Shown here in pieces: positions 11,586-26,200 of a stretch of 64,000 nucleotides of DNA. The position numbers and the translations under genes are program-made. The DNA lies in the NCBI GenBank assembly GCA_017654935.2, contig CM065701.1, positions 4,441,835 to 4,505,834 on the forward strand, given 5' to 3'. The notes beneath the pieces are model-generated. The model was not told the DNA's origin and searched no databases. It worked only from the letters and a program-made list of their open reading frames with translations. Position 1 is the stretch's first letter; every line of letters begins with the position of its first letter. This DNA is from Phymorhynchus buccinoides. Lineage: Eukaryota; Mollusca; Gastropoda; Neogastropoda; Raphitomidae.

Positions 11586-14500
11586 CTGCACACACAGACA
11601 CACATATTACAACACAAGCATTCACTGGCAATTCTTTCCTTTTTTTCGATCGTAACACTTCAACCATTTTTGTACATCAAGACCAATACAGTGAGGAGAA
11701 CAAGTTTAACCCTCTTGTGCCTGACGCTCTGTGCTCTCAATCACCGCTGAAATCCTAACCCAAGGGACGTCACTCCGTACAAAAGGGGGGGTAGCGTCAG
11801 AAAAATAATAAAATAAAATATACCCTACCAGATTTTTTTGTTTTGAATGTGTTGCCGAGATGTGTGTCTGATATGCAAAATGAATTTCAAGATGTTATGG
11901 GGATGCATGGCTCCACAAAAAAAATCAAATTGCCAAAGTGTAGTCGCAAACTGCATTCACTAGTCATTCACTGCCTACTTTTGCAGACTGTTGAAGCCTA
12001 ACTTGGGCTAAGACGACTGAAATGGAAATGTAGATCAAAATCATTCACTTACCCTTTCTCTTCACGATCTTATAATTCCGATCTTTCACCAAAAAAAGAA
12101 TTTTCATCGCTGTCATCACTCGGTGGATGCAATAACGACTCGTCATCCATGATGTAAAAGTCGGGAAAATGCCGATGTCAGTAACACGACTTCAAAAATT
12201 CGCATCGATCGAACAAACACAAGCTCGCCGCCGAAATAGGTCAGAATACACTCCTTACTCATCACTTCGCGATCTCATAAGTCCCATATTTCACAAAAAT
12301 AGGACTATTCATTGCTTTCCTCAGTCAATGGACGCCATAACTGTTCGTCATCCATATTGGAAAAATCGCGAAAATGCCGAAGTCGGTCACTAATTTTCAA
12401 AAATTCATATCTTTCAAACCAATCGGCCTACAAGCCATTGCAAGCAACAGGACGGAAGTGTAATCCATAGCGAAAGCGAGGCTGAAGCGCTCACGTGACT
12501 GCCATGTGATAGAAACAAAATGGAAGCGCCCTAACCGGCCACGTGGAATCCGTACGTTCCCGAACGTTCTAGACGTTTCCGATCCGATTTTTTTTTGAAC
12601 GTTCACGACCGTTCACCGCACAAGAGAGTTAAGATCATAATTTGTTCAGGACGAATTCCAAGTATTCTTGTCATAGCAAATTCTAAGTCTAAAACTTGTC
12701 TGAACTCTATTTTCTCAATCCAAACCGCATTTTCCCAAAAGTTCCCTCCCTTCACAACTCTTCCGGCCTTCGCTTCACTTGCCTTGTTAACCCCTCAACT
12801 GCCACCAAGGTATCACGTACTGACCTGATGACATCACTGATGATGTCATCAGATGAAGAGGAATAACTCTACATTGCTGGCTGTTGCTCTAACACAGTCA
12901 AGAGAGTAATAACCCCAGACCATTTTGCCAGATTTGTCTTTTTCATGGCACGATTTGCCCAATGATTTGTTCTCTAATTTTCTCCGGCAGTCAAGGGGTT
13001 AAGCACTTTCATTACTTATATCTAGCTGGAAGAGGACCTTCCCTGTACAAAAGTAGTGGTCATTCATCTCTTTCGTCCAGTAAAGAAAACAATATACAGT
13101 CGAACCTCCCTTATACGACTCCCTCCCACATAAGACCTACTTCCCTGAGACATTGCCCTTCTTTGAAAGTACTAACTCATTCAAGACGTTCCGGCCATTT
13201 GTGTCCGGAATTAATAGATAGCTGTCATTTGGATGCATTTGCTTCAAGGAAAGTAAATCTGTGCTCACATCATACCTTGGTCACTTCTAAACTCGCTTTG
13301 CTCCCTTAGACCACAATTTTGCCTCTGACTTTGTTTTTGTGGTGGTTTGTTGTGGGTAAACCTACCGGTGAAGAGTTTTTCTATATAAAGTCTATATAAT
13401 GAAAATATCTGATCTACCACTTCCCTATGTCTAAATCTGAAGTAAAAACCCGTAATCTTCTTTCATTTCTCCTTTTGTTTATGTATCTTTTGTTCGTGTG
13501 CATGGCTGGAGTGATTTGTGAGGTTTTTTAATAATTCAAAATTTTGAAGGCCTCCTCGTCAAAATTTTAATAATTCAAAATCATTGCGATGCGAACGAGT
13601 CAAAATTACCTCCCTTATAAGACCTCATTTTGGATGTTTTTTTAAGGTTGTATAAGGGAGGTTCCACTGTACTGCCAAAACAATACTGTAATATACAAAT
13701 TTTTAAAGTATAATACCAATACAATTTATTACATAACACAATACAATATACCTGACCCTAACCCTTTGCCGGGGAAGGTATCGTTCACCTCTTCTTTCCA
13801 GTGCAGGAAGGCCTCCTCTTCAATACGATATATTACAATACAAAACAACAGCACAATTATACAATACATTACAATTATACAATACATTACAATACATTAC
13901 AATTATACAATACATTACAATATTACAATTATACAATACATTACAATATTATAATTATACAATACATTACAATACAGTGGAACCTCCCTTATTAGACCTT
14001 CAAATATCATCCCAAACGAGGTCTTAAAAGGGAGGTAATTTTAAACTTACAAAGAAGGGCAATGTCTCAGAGAAGTAGGTCTTATGTGGAAGGGAGTCTT
14101 ATAATAGGATAAGGGAGGTTCCACTGTACAAAACAATAGCACAATAATACAATATATTACAATATAGTGGAACCTCCCTTATAAGACCTTCAAAAATCAT
14201 TCAAAACGAGGTCTTATAAGGGAGGGGTCTTATAAGGGATAAGGGAGGTTCCACTGTATTACAATACAAAACAATATGACAATGTACCTGGAAGAGAGCC
14301 TTTCCTTTGCCGGGGTAGGTGTCGTTGACCTCTTCCTTCCAGTGCAGGAAGGCCTCCTCCTCAATGATCTCTTCGTCGTACAGCGTCACAAATAAACGCA
14401 GCAGCATGCCTGCAAACAAACACCGCTAAACACAATGTACGCATGCATGTATTGGCTGACATTAGCCTGTAGTAGGGGCCAGCAGTAACATGACAGCTGT

Positions 14501-15829
14501 ACAATAGATGATTTTCTACAATACTGTATTTTACGATAAGGCGATATTTTTCCCTAGACTGAGACCTCTGCGCGGGGGGGGGGAGGGAGGGTGAGAGAGA
14601 TTAATACATGTATTTTGTATGAACAGTCTCACTTATTTTTAATGTTTATATTCATTGATACTTGTCTTCATGTTGATTATTCTTGGCTTGTCTCTAATGT
14701 GTATGTTTATCTGTATGTTAGTGTTTAGGCCTTTGCTCAGCGCTTTGAGCACCCTGCAAAGGGAGTTAAGCGCTCTATAAATAACCATTATTATTATTAA
14801 AATGTGACTGATAATATAGTAGGAAACTAAAAATAACAAAATCTTAATTTTGTGTAAAATTTGGGGGGTGCGCCTTATTATCAGGTGCACCTTGTAGTCT
14901 GTAAAATACGGTATTTGAAAATCATGGTGCAGTTTAGCCTCTTGTGGAAGACTACGACTCTCATGAGAGGGCCCTTGCACCGGCTCTGGTGCTGCGGCCA
15001 AAGGGATGGGTTGGCCTTTGGGGACCTTCCCCAACGCCAGCTGTGTCTTCAAATCCGTTTGTCCGAGAGTGGGGATGTCCCCTGGGCAAGGCTTATCCGC
15101 TATAAACAAACTGTAGCCCAGCCTGACGGAATAGCAGCTGCCCCCTCTGCTATCTGGCAGTCATTGTCGGAAAAGACAGACAGGCAACACAATGTGTGTA
15201 TGTGTATGCATGCCCGTCTGTCGCTTCCAACTAGAAGAAGAAATAGTTAAATTCCATTATGTCTGTTCTTCCCATGCACTTTCACATATCGGCAGAAACA
15301 CCCACACAAAACTAGCAACGGTAACGAAGACCAAGGGAGACAACTGACCTTTGGGAAACTGGTGGTTGTGCCAGAACACCTGCACGGCGTACAGTGCTGC
15401 CACCTGCAGGGGAATGTGGTCGTGAAGGAACTTCTGTAGAACTCCCTGAAAATCAAGCAAACCATTATGTCAGTGCCATAAAATAAAGTAAATGATCTCA
15501 ATATTCAATCATTCACGCAAGCATTTTTTGCCTGCTAAAAATTATTATTGCTACTTTTATTATTAGGTATTAGGTACTTTATAGTCAGAGGCGACTGTGA
15601 AATTCGGGTTGCTCCCACCTGGGGTGGGGTGAAATGATGAAAGAGGCATTACCGATTCATAATGACTTCTCCCCTGAAGTCGGAGTATGGCCGCCCATGT
15701 GGTGGGGCCCATGTGGTGGGGCCCATGCGATTATTGTGACTGGGGTGGTGATGGTAAATTTTGACCAAAATTAATGACAACTTTTTCGTTGCCATTGGGT
15801 TTAACGTGTGCTAAGTGCATGGGCACACG

Positions 15830-15860
<31 letters not shown>

Positions 15861-17897
15861 TCCACGTTCAGACCGTAAGGCCTAGTGCAAAGTGAGAGGA
15901 AAAATCCCCTGTACCCAGGTTCGAACTCGGGTTTACTTGACACAAAGCGAACGCTTTACCACTGTGCCACTCTACATTGTGGGGGTTGCCAATTTGTTTC
16001 TATTGTCATCATTTTTCACTTATGTCTTGACTTGTACTAGCACATCTTGTATTAACAGTAATGATCTCAATGTTTCACATACATTTGACCTGTTATGGAA
16101 CATTGCACTTTGTGTATGTGTTTCATTACCAGTTTTCCAACTATAAGGCGATACATTTGAGCCTGTTAGTGGAATAACAAAATCTGAATTGTCACTTTTG
16201 TGTACATGAAACCCATTTAGTACGAGTACCGAGAGCCCGTGTTTAACGAGTGGTTTCAAAATCCCCGACCACAAGCCTTCTTTTTATTGACTCCCAAAGT
16301 CAAGCTTTTATGCAAAAACTACGCGGTTAGAACGAGAACGCACTTACAACCACACCGCCATCCCAAAGTCAAGCTTTCTTGCACAACTACCTGGCTAGAA
16401 CGAGTACACACTGACAACAACATCGCCATCTTGACTGACCCCTCGATATGTAAGCGGCATTCTGATTGGCCGATATAACAACTTGGGTGTCTGCAGCGCA
16501 AGCAGACGACACTGGACTCACTCTTTGCGCACTGATCTTGTGACTTCCGGGAAATTTTAACTTTCTCTTAAAGCGCGTGTGTGGATTTTATGTTTTTGAT
16601 GTTATCGTGTGTTAATAAACTGTTTTAAAGTGTATGTAATCGGCATTAAAAACCCTATGGATACAGGATACTGGGCTTACAACCATGCTTTGTTGGGTAA
16701 TTTTTCTGTCTTTTTCACACTTTACCAACACGCACATCACAGTAGATGTGAGGACCGATTGATAGGTTCGTCAGGGTTGCCAAAATCGATAAAAAGTTTG
16801 AACGAGCAATGCTTACAACGAGTAAATTGGCCCTCTCCCCTGGAATTCGTACTAAACGGGTTTCACTGTAGTCGGAAAAATACAGTACATTTTAGGCATT
16901 AGGTACTGCTGCTACTGAATCACGATATAAATTTCACCTTGCAAATAGTTTTGAGAGGTTAACCTCCGTTTTCATATCGATTAATAACATGTTAACCCTA
17001 TGCCACATCAGAATGCTGACAGTAGTACGAGTCTTATGTGCATTCATGATTTACCATGATTACTGCCGAAAGCCCTCAAGTTTTCTCAGGGGTGAAATGA
17101 TGAGAGAGGCATTACCGATTCATAATGACTTCTCCCCTGAAGTCGGAGTATGGCCGCCCATGTGGCGGGGCCCTTTAAAAGCAGCCATACACGTAATCTT
17201 CCCACCCAAGGCCATGCGAAATGTTCACATGGCACTGGGTGTGCCCCCAGAGCGTTTAAGCTGGGGAACGAAAACAACATAATGACTTCCCCCGAAGTGT
17301 GGCTGCCCATGTGGCGGGGTAATCAAAAACAGTCACGCACGTAATGTTCTCATCCCTAGGTAATGCATTTGTACCATAGTGCTTCGGCTGTTCGGACGAT
17401 CCCTGGAGTCTTTTAGCCATGGTACAACAACAAACAGCAACACGCTGACTGACCTTGACCTTGATGAGAAGTTCTTTCTCTCTGTCCATCACGGCTTTGT
17501 CAGGGGTGACGCTGATGTCTGTGTTCTCCTTTAGAGTGCTCTCCCCCGTGATGTACTTCAACAGACTGAACACATAACGCACACGTTAATACGCATACAG
17601 TGCAGGGCTCCCAATCGTCCCGCAAAACAAGGGGTCCCAGGGACTCCTTCACTTACAGCATAGAGGGTCCTAGAGGCGGGATAGATGGTCCCAGTGGCAA
17701 TGCGAATGCTGAAAAGAATTTTTCTAGTGCATCCCTGGAACCCCCTGCACATTCTTTTAGAGGGTACTTTAGAATTCTAGTACTTCATAGACCCCCAAAT
17801 GGGGGTCCCTGGGAGCCCTGACAGTGGAGCCTCCCTATTAAGACCTTGAAAAATCATCAAAAATAAGTTCTTAATCACACATGCATGCACACACACA

Positions 17898-17938
<41 letters not shown>

Positions 17939-20163
17939 CACATACTATACTCACACACGCACACACACACACAATTGTAACAAATTTTTCTGAACAAGTC
18001 AATAAAGAATTTTTGACTTTGAGTTTGACTCATACACCTACACACACACTCACTCAATTGTAACAATCTTTGACTTTGACTCACACACCTGGTCACCAGA
18101 ATGTTGATGAAGCTGGGGTCGGTGAACAGCTCTGGGTCCACTCTGTCCTTGATCCATTTGAAGATGGCGCCGGCGGTCGGCTCGGCAGCGATCTGTGGGC
18201 CCAGCTCGGCCCGCACGCGCATCAGAGGGCACAGGAAAGACAGGCCGCGGTCCTCCAGAATCTCCAACATGCGCTCTTTGTTCTGGTCAATTTCTGAACG
18301 AATAAAGGAAACAAAATCCATAACTCAATGTGTTTTTTATTATTGAGGGTAAACAGATAAGCCTAATGTGCTTTTTTACACCACGCCCTCATGAACAAAC
18401 TCAAACATATGAAAACATAACAAAAATCAAGAAACAAAACAATAAACATGGGGGAAAAGCAAATTTTAAAAGAAAATAAATTTTGAAAGGCTGTGGTGTC
18501 TAGAATCTCCAATTGCGCTATTTCTTCTGGTCAATTTCTAAAAAAACGGACACAAGATTAGACTTAGGACGATAATCAAAGCATGTTTTTTCAGTGTAAA
18601 CAGCAGCTCACACAGAGATACACCCACACACACACACTCACCAGGCAACATGTCCTGCAGATTAACCTTGCTGCCGTTGAAAACCTTCACCAGCCACGCT
18701 TTGTCCTTGACCCTGTGTGCGCGCACACACACACACCAGGGCTCCCAATCGTCCCGCAAAACAAGGGGTCCCAGGGACTCTTTCACTTACAGCATAGAGG
18801 GTCCTAGAGGCGGGATAGAGGGTCCCAGTGGCATTGCGAATGCTGAAAATAATTTTTCTAGTGCATCCCTCGGACCCCCTGAACATTCTTTTAAAGGGTC
18901 CTCTAGAATTCTAGTACTTCATAGACCCCCAAATGGGGGTCCCTGGGAGCCCTGCACACTCTCTCTCACTCACACTCACCAGGCAGCATGTCCTGCAGAT
19001 CAACCTTGCTGTCATTGAAAACCTTCACCAGCCACGCTTTGTCCTTGACCCTGTGCGCGCACTGCAGACACAGCAGAAACAGGGGGTAGTGCGCACCACC
19101 CTGGAAAGGCTCGGCCAGCTCGGCCAGACTGGCCACGAGACTCGACACGGCCTGCGCCCCGAACCGCGCCACGTGGGATTTGATCAGCGGCGTCTCCTGT
19201 TCCAGCGCCGACATCTGCTCTGCTACTGACTTGAAACTCTGAAAATCGGGAATAAAACAAAAATATTGAAAGTTGTTTTTTTGTGTTTGCCCGTTTCACA
19301 ACACCCTGTTTGGGCTCCTTTTAGTTCATGCCTTTTGCTAACACTCATCACCAGCGTAAACCAATTTAAAGCGTTTTATCCATTAGGCTTACATTGTTTT
19401 ATTGTGGTACAGTGGAACCTCCCTTATAAGACTCCCTCCCATATAAGACCTACTTCTCTGAGACATTGCTCTTCTTTGTAAGTATTAAAATGACCTCCCT
19501 TATAAGACCCCTCCCTTCATTTATGATAATTTTAAGGTCTTATAAGGGAGGTTCCACTGTATACCACTTGGAAGATCTTTTCTTATCCCGAACCACAATC
19601 AATGAAAAGAATACTTGCCTCTGTTAACCCTTTCACCGCCAACGTCACATTTTTGCACCATAATGATTTAACACCCATGTCACTAAAAGGCATCAAGGGA
19701 GGGCCTGTTATCCAAATACCCTATTCTCTTAATTTTGGAAGGTAAGGATAGGCCTTATTTTAAAAACGTCACAGACGAATCCCCAATATTACAGACAGAT
19801 TTTGTTCTCTACCCAGGTAAGTTTAATGGACATTTTTTGCTGAAAAATAGCTGGCGGCGAAAGGGTTAAAGGAAATAGCTTGAACCAAACAGCTCTCTGT
19901 GGAAAACTGAAAGCAGCCAGAATGTGGGCAATTCGTGTGCTGTGGTTTAGGAATGAGGCTTCTTTTTATTTCTAAACTTGTAAATAAAATTGTGAAATAA
20001 CCTTACTCTGATGGATGCTGTCTCAATGAATTTGTCTTACCAGTTCTCTTAGCTGCTGTCTCTCCAACGTTTACCTTGCCCCCCCCCCACCTTTCCTCAT
20101 CCTTTATACCAGCCCCAAACAACAAAGCCCTTGCATTTTATTTCGTTATTAATTCTTTCTAGA

Positions 20164-20212
<49 letters not shown>

Positions 20213-23200
20213 CATGTGTGTGTACGCGTGTGTGTGTACGTGCGTGTGCGTGTGCGTGTGTGTGTGTGTGCGCGAGTGTGTATGCATGTGTGTGTGCGTG
20301 TATGTGTTAAATCCTAGCAATTACCTCAATAAATTGGTCAGAGGTGATGACTTTCTCCGTTTTCAGGGCCGCTATCAGCACCATCACTTCATCCTGCTCC
20401 GCCTCTGAAACACAGAACAGCAAAGTCTGGATCTGGATCTGGAGAAAATATATGTTAATTTATATCTGTCCATCCACTGTCAGTCAACCCTGTAAAGAAT
20501 TTTTTTTTTTAAATCATGTTTTATGCGAGTTGTTTGAGATAAAGTGATTTTTTATCTAAATATTTTTTTAAGTACATGTATTTTTAATATCTTTTGTGTG
20601 CGTGGGATAAACTTGCTTTATTTCATGTAAAGCGTGGTGAGTCCTGCTGTGTCAGGAGAACAGCGCTATAGAAGATTGATTTATTATTATTATTATGCCG
20701 CAGATGCCACTTCTGATGATAAAATGTGACGGAACTAGGAGAGCACATGTACCTATACCAGTGATGCACTGAGGATCAAAAAGTGATAGGACGAAGTGTC
20801 CCCAGATGAGAGAAATCAATAACAATGTCCTGGCTCTTGCAGAAACCAATAAGACAAAGCGTGCCAGTGTTAAAAACTCAATCAGACATTTGTCCCAACA
20901 TGGGGAGAAGACAATAGGACATTTTCAAATCTAAGGCAATGTCCTAAAATGCAAAACAGAACTATCAGTATCACTGATTTATGTTTATAATGCAAAACAG
21001 AACTATCAGTATCACTGATTTATGTTTATAATGCAAAACAGAACTATCAGTATCACTGATTTATGTTTATAATGCAAAACAGACCTATCAGTATCACTGA
21101 TTTGTGTTTATAATGCAAAACAGACCTATCAGTATCACTGATTTGTGTTTATAATCTATCAGTATCACTGATTTGTGTTTATAATGCAAAACAGACCTAT
21201 CAGTATCACTGATTTGTGTTTATAATGCAAAACAGACCTATCAGTATCACTGATTTGTGTTTATAATGCAAAACAGACCTATCAGTATCTGATTTGTGTT
21301 TATAATCTATCTGATTTGTGTTTATAATGCAAAACAGACCTATCAGTATCACTGATTTGTGTTTATAATGCAAAACAGACCTATCAGTATCAGTGATTTG
21401 TGTTTATAATGCAAAACAGACCTATCACTGTATCAGTATCACTGATTTGTGTTTATAATCAAAACAGACCTATCATTATCACTGATTTATGTTTATAATG
21501 CAAAACAGAACTATCAGTGTCACTGATTTGTGTCTATAATGCAAAACAGACCTATCATTATCACTGATTTATGTTTATAATGCAAAACAGACCTATCACC
21601 AATTTTGTTCAAAGTCCATTCACCAACATTTTCTGAACAACTAATAAACAGTTGAGGCTTACGTGTGAATCCATTACTTTGGGTTTTTTTGGTGGTTGTC
21701 TTTTTTTTACACTTAATTTAAGCAGATCTCTTCTAGCATCATGCATAGATCTATGTTCTTGGTTGTCAACCGACAAGAGTGGAGTAACTTTTTTTTGGGA
21801 GTGTGTACATGTTGCTTTAACTGACATAAGCTCTAAAAATAGACAAACAATTGGAAGGGTGGCAGTGGATGTCTTTGCATTTGGTGGGAGTGAAGCAAAA
21901 TGTGCTGGGTGAATGTATTCGCCCATGGTGCCAGAAGAGGTCTGTGTACACGATAACATTATTCACAAGATATTTCTATTTCCCCATGGCAACACAGTGA
22001 TAGCCCACTCTTATATGACTTATAGCTCACTGTGTTGCCATGGGGAAATAAACATATCTTGTTAACGTGTACAGAGAGCTTTAAGATTATAAACCAATGC
22101 ATTTTGGTATTTTTGGTATTTGGTACTTTATAGTCACAGAGGCGTCTCTATGAAGTTCGGGTTGCTCCCACCTGGAGAGCGCGTCGCAGCCAGAGGTGCG
22201 CCCCCCTTTTTTTCTTCTTTACATGCAATTTTTGTGTGACTGATGAGGAAGGAAAGGGTGTGTGTGTAAATTTTGACCAAATGACAACTTTTTCGTTGCC
22301 ACTGGGATTAAAGTGTGCTAAGTGCATGGGCACACGGGACCTCAGTTTATCGTTTCATCCAAAAGACTCCACGTTCAGATCATAAGGCCAAGTGCAAGAG
22401 TGAGAGGAAAAACAGGGGATTTGATAACATAGATATCAGACCTGTTTACCCTGAAATCGGGGTCCGTGTATTAGAAATCCCAAATAAGTGTATTTTTCAC
22501 AAAATAGGAATTTTTTTTTTTTAAATGAGTGCAAACATGCATACATTTTCATAACTTATAGAAATACTATGTTAAAAGTGTCATCCATTATTTACAACAA
22601 CACACGCGTGCGCACACACACACACAGATCGCACCTTTTTCCTGAATCAGGCAATATATACAAAAATGATAGAAATTTTTTTCACCATTTCACCATATTT
22701 TCCCCCCATGTACCATATTTATAATATTTTGGTCAGAACTGTGTACAAAATATGGTGAACTCTTATGGGCTAACAGGTCTGAGGTATCATTCGCTGACCT
22801 GTTCTGTTGACGGATCCCACCAGGAACTGGGAAAGGAAGTCTGGCACCATCCTGCAACCGATGAATCACATGCTATTCAAACGACATACAGTGGAACCCC
22901 CTTATTATTAAGACCTTGAAAAACCAGTAGGAAGCATCCACACCAACACACAAGTATAAATAAGAAACCTAGTTGGAAATTATTTTAACACACACACACA
23001 GAATAGATTTGATAGTAGCAAATTTTAAAGGATTGCTTAACGGATGCGATTCCGAGTGTTGCTCAATTTCATGACCAACACTGCAAGTGTCTGTAGTTCT
23101 CGGGCCTGGTTAACACTGAGATATCATTATGAAAGGAAGCGTATAACACAGTCCTGTCATGCAGTCTCAGACCGGTACGGAACAAATTCTGTGGCTTTGA

Positions 23201-26200
23201 AAGCCCTGCTCTCATGATGACCTCAGTGTGTTCTGGGGAGCTGTCGGTGGACGGTCGTGGTGGTGCCCTCGGAGGAGGACCTTACTCACGCTGGCTCCGC
23301 GACTAAGAGAATAGTGTCGTCAGTAGGAGCTTAGTAGGTGGTGTCCTGAACAGGCTCTACTGAACTCCACCGCTCCCTTTTTTTTCTTCTTTTTGAAACT
23401 CCTAACTTGCTCAAATCATATATTGGTGTATCTAAATGCTGATTGGAAATGTTTGGAAAATGTTTATGTGCTGTTTATGTTCGGTCTCATAAATTTAAAT
23501 TGTATAATGTGTACGGGCACGATATAAGCCGAAGGCTTGTTGCTGCCCTTTATTCTCATATTTATTATTTTGTTACGTTATAAGGAAGAAATAAAGAAGT
23601 TTAAACCAACTCCACCGAAGTGACTCGGTTGGTTGCCTCCTGACGGCCTAACATAGATTCGCTCATCTTGGACTGCTGGTTTCGGATTCTGCGACCTGAA
23701 CAAGCTGTGGTGTGGCTGCGAGTTGAGACTCGGAATGAGAGGTGTGGGAGCAACGCCACTGTACAGCAAAAACAAACAAATTGTTTTTTGTTTTTTTTAA
23801 AGATGACCAAGTACCCACCTCTTGGGGATGCTCAACTCCTTGATGGCGGTCACAGTTTTGCCGACGTCTTGCTGGGTGAAAAAGTCGTTGACAAGATCCG
23901 GCTGAAACGCACGCACACACACGGTGCTTGACAAAATAATAAAACTATACCCATTACTCATCTTCTCTTCCATTCAAACTCAATCCCCCCCCCCCACCCC
24001 CGTGGGAATACTGGAGGTCTTCCGTAAAAATAGTTCCCCCATCTTCTGGACGTTTTTGCTTGTAACTTCCTCTAATCTGCCACTGTCTTTGACTCGGCCT
24101 TTCCCCTTTGCTTTCTATCATCCACTATCTTTCTGACTTATTGGCCCATTCTCCTGCCTTTAAAAAAACAAAAACAATCTTCCAAATAATTTTTTTTCCT
24201 TTGAGCTCCTCAAAACTCAGAATGTGTCGGCTGTACGCAGCGGGGAGACCAGTGAAAACTGTTAACCGGACACATAAGTACCTTACTCATTATGGCCGTA
24301 TGGCATAGGAACGCAAAAGAAGAAGAAGAAGAAACTCAATTTTCAACAAGTTTTACACAACAACAAATGTGACTCAACACATTACCCGCTAACACAACCT
24401 GTTCTTCCTCTTCAGGATGTAATGTGTACATGATGCGAACGCCACCTACTTAATATTATCGCCCTTGCCCGTCATGAAGTAGTGGTATTATAGCCACAGA
24501 AAATTATCTGCACCTGGCTCCTCGCTAGGTGGCATAAGCAGTTCGGGCCTAAAATTATCGCTCTTTTGTGTCGGCAAGAAGTAGTACAAAACCCTATTGC
24601 TCTTTGAAGATGGATATGTAAAACTGGTGGATTTTTATTAATCCCTACTATCTATTTAACTTAATACTTACCAACACCTGAAACAACTGCATTAGCGTTA
24701 AGCGACCTGGAGCTATACCATAGCATATAGAAAAACGAAAGTAGGCATCTGGCCTTGACCCCCAGCCGGATGTGGGGAGGGAGTGATCCCCCCTTACCGG
24801 TCTAGCGGTGGCTAGGCCAATGAGCGCCTACTTCCGCCATTACAAAATTTTACAGGAAGCATCTTTATTAGTGAGGGAGGATACAAGGGAGGGTACCTCG
24901 TTTGTTTCAGGTGTTGGTAAGTATTAAGTTAAATAGATAGTAGGGATTAATAAAAATCCACCAATCTACTTTAACCATACTGTACCAACACCTGAAACAA
25001 CTGCAGATTACCAAAGCGGAGGAGGGTAGATGCTTCAATACCCCCAAACCACCGAGTGAGAGCAAGAACCTGGGAGCTTTTTTCCCACGAACACTCTTCT
25101 GAAAAACAGAACACCTGTACTCCCTTTTTTCCCCCTTAGACAACTAGGTAATCCTAGGCAAAAGGGTTGGGGGAAAAAGGGGGGGGTGGGGTGTGTGTGC
25201 CCCAATATTGCCCCAAAACATCATTGCAATGATATACCCACTAAAAAACAACATAGGGGGTGGCTGATGGGAGCTTGTCCCCGTACTCACTGGTTTTAGA
25301 GGGAGACGGCGGTCTGGGCGACAACTACCTTCCTGATCGTGAAGGAGTCGTCGTCGTGCTGCGTGGAGATGTCCCGCAGGTAGAAGCTGAGGAAGGTGTT
25401 GAGCGACCTCCAGTAAGCGGATGACATTATTTTAACCATGGGCACCCCCTTAACCAGAGCGAGCGAGGCGCTGATTGCGCGGAGCTCGTGGACCCTGACA
25501 GAGCCAGATGGCAGGCTAACTAGAGACTGAGAATAGGAAAGCTTGATACAGTCTAGCAACCATCTAGCAACCGTGTTCTTCGAAACGTCCTTAGTGTACT
25601 TAGGATTGATAGAGAGAAACAGTCTCCTCCTAGAACCCCTAAAACTCTTGGTTCTGGAGAGATAGGACCTGAGGGAGCGGACCGGACAAAGGAAGCGGTC
25701 GGCGTCATCCGGACAGAGGATAGTCCTAAGACTGGAGATGGAGAGGAGAGGTGACTCGACATCGCCGGGTTGATTTTTGGCCCTGAACTCGGGCAGAAAG
25801 CAAAGAGAAACCGATGAAAAATCCCCGGCGAACTCCACGTCCCTGGGGAGTCCGCTAAGGGCGTGGAGGCCACTGACCCGTCTGGTCGATGCCAAAGCAA
25901 TCAAGAAAACCGTCTTGAGAGTGAGGACTTTGAGGGAAAGGGAAGAGAGAGGTTCACAACGATCCCTTAAATAATTCAGCACAAGAAACACGTCCCACTG
26001 AGGGACCCGGACAGTCCTCGCCGGGGCCCGTAAACGCACCGCGTCCAGGAAGTGGGAAACCTGCGGAGCGGAAAGCTTAGAGGTTCGGTCAAAACCCAAA
26101 GCTAACGAAATGGTGTTGATGAGAGAGGCCCTGTAGCCAGAAAGGGTCTGAGCAGAGAGGCCCTTAGTTCTGTGCAGATGTGACAAGAACTCCACAAACT

